Below, piece after piece: positions 6,411 to 6,495 of a stretch of 6,495 nt of DNA. The notes under the pieces were generated by a model. The model had not been told where the DNA came from, ran no database searches, and saw nothing but the letters and a program-made list of their open reading frames with translations. The stretch is from contig CAZMIX010000084.1 in the NCBI GenBank assembly GCA_964566545.1, positions 1-6,495 of the forward strand, written 5' to 3'. The stretch's first letter is position 1; every line of letters begins with the position of its first letter. Source of the stretch: JAEYFP01 sp964566545 (GTDB lineage: Bacteria; Bacillota; Clostridia; Lachnospirales; Lachnospiraceae). The position numbers were made by a program, and so were the translations under genes.

Positions 6411-6495
6411 GTGAAAAAACAGCTTTTATTTTAGTGATAATGAACAATTGTAAATACGGATGCGCAGAATTATAATGTTGATAAGGAGAAGAAGG
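6411..6495 (+). pseudogene. Possible leader peptide or disrupted secreted-protein gene, partial at window end
   Basis: From the GTG at 6411 the frame reads VKKQLLF and then meets TAG TGA TAA TGA, four stops in a row (6432-6443). The same frame then re-opens from 6444 to the window end as TIVNTDAQNYNVDKEKK. Between them, the frame shifted by one base reads LVIM (6431-6442). Joined, VKKQLLF + LVIM + TIVNTDAQ would make a credible signal peptide (basic start, hydrophobic core, DAQ near a possible cleavage site), which would need two compensating single-base changes. The alternatives are a true seven-codon leader peptide, or that the purine-rich AAGGAG at 6483-6488 is the SD site of a separate gene starting just beyond the window. 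The sequence here does not decide. Confidence 0.3.
6483..6488 (+). promoter_or_regulatory. Possible SD site for a gene starting just past the window
   Basis: AAGGAG followed by AGAAGG lies at the very end of the window. If it is an SD site, a start codon should occur within about 10 bases after the window end. It can equally be read as Lys-Glu-Lys-Lys codons of the frame re-opening at 6444. Confidence 0.35.

Noticed and set aside
1..6495. CRISPR array, tRNA/rRNA genes, insertion sequences or phage genes
   Set aside because: No regularly spaced repeats, tRNA-like cloverleaf, transposase motifs or long terminal inverted repeats were seen in the window.

Overview
This window looks like part of a flagellin (or other surface-protein) glycosylation locus from a Gram-positive anaerobe of the Firmicutes, most likely a clostridial or Lachnospiraceae-type organism. 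Reasons are the strong purine-rich Shine-Dalgarno (SD) sites, a TTG start, moderate-to-low GC, and the protein families present. The exact genus cannot be read from the sequence.

Layout, all genes on the + strand. Bases 1-185 are non-coding or the last few codons of an upstream gene, with one small GAAA-loop hairpin. Gene A (186-1568) is a GT2-type glycosyltransferase with a helical C-terminal extension; its likely start is a TTG with a good SD site, not the upstream ATG at 141. Gene B (1565-4612) overlaps gene A by 4 bases (ATGA) and encodes a 1015-residue fusion: a Maf/DUF115 motility-associated glycosyltransferase followed by a CgeB-like glycosyltransferase module. An 88-base gap holds a candidate promoter, with a perfect TATAAT overlapping a sigma-28/sigma-D-like GCCGATAT. 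Gene C (4701-6209) encodes a 502-residue NeuB-family nonulosonic acid synthase with a SAF domain and a fused C-terminal cupin. A strong stem-loop terminator follows (6249-6288).

Working model: gene C makes a nonulosonic acid (sialic, legionaminic, pseudaminic or a relative) from a hexosamine-derived aldose and phosphoenolpyruvate. A CMP-sugar synthetase encoded elsewhere would activate it, and the Maf half of gene B would transfer it to Ser/Thr of flagellin in the cytoplasm. The CgeB-like half of B and the GT2 enzyme A could extend or diversify the glycan. The flagellin link is inferred from the Maf family, as no flagellar gene lies in the window.

The last 280 bases look like the start of a new transcription unit. 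They contain a TTGACA-N17-TATTGT candidate promoter, a perfect 16-bp palindrome over its -10, and an excellent SD site in front of a GTG frame. That frame hits four consecutive stop codons after seven sense codons and then re-opens to the window end. It may be a leader peptide or a decayed signal-peptide gene.
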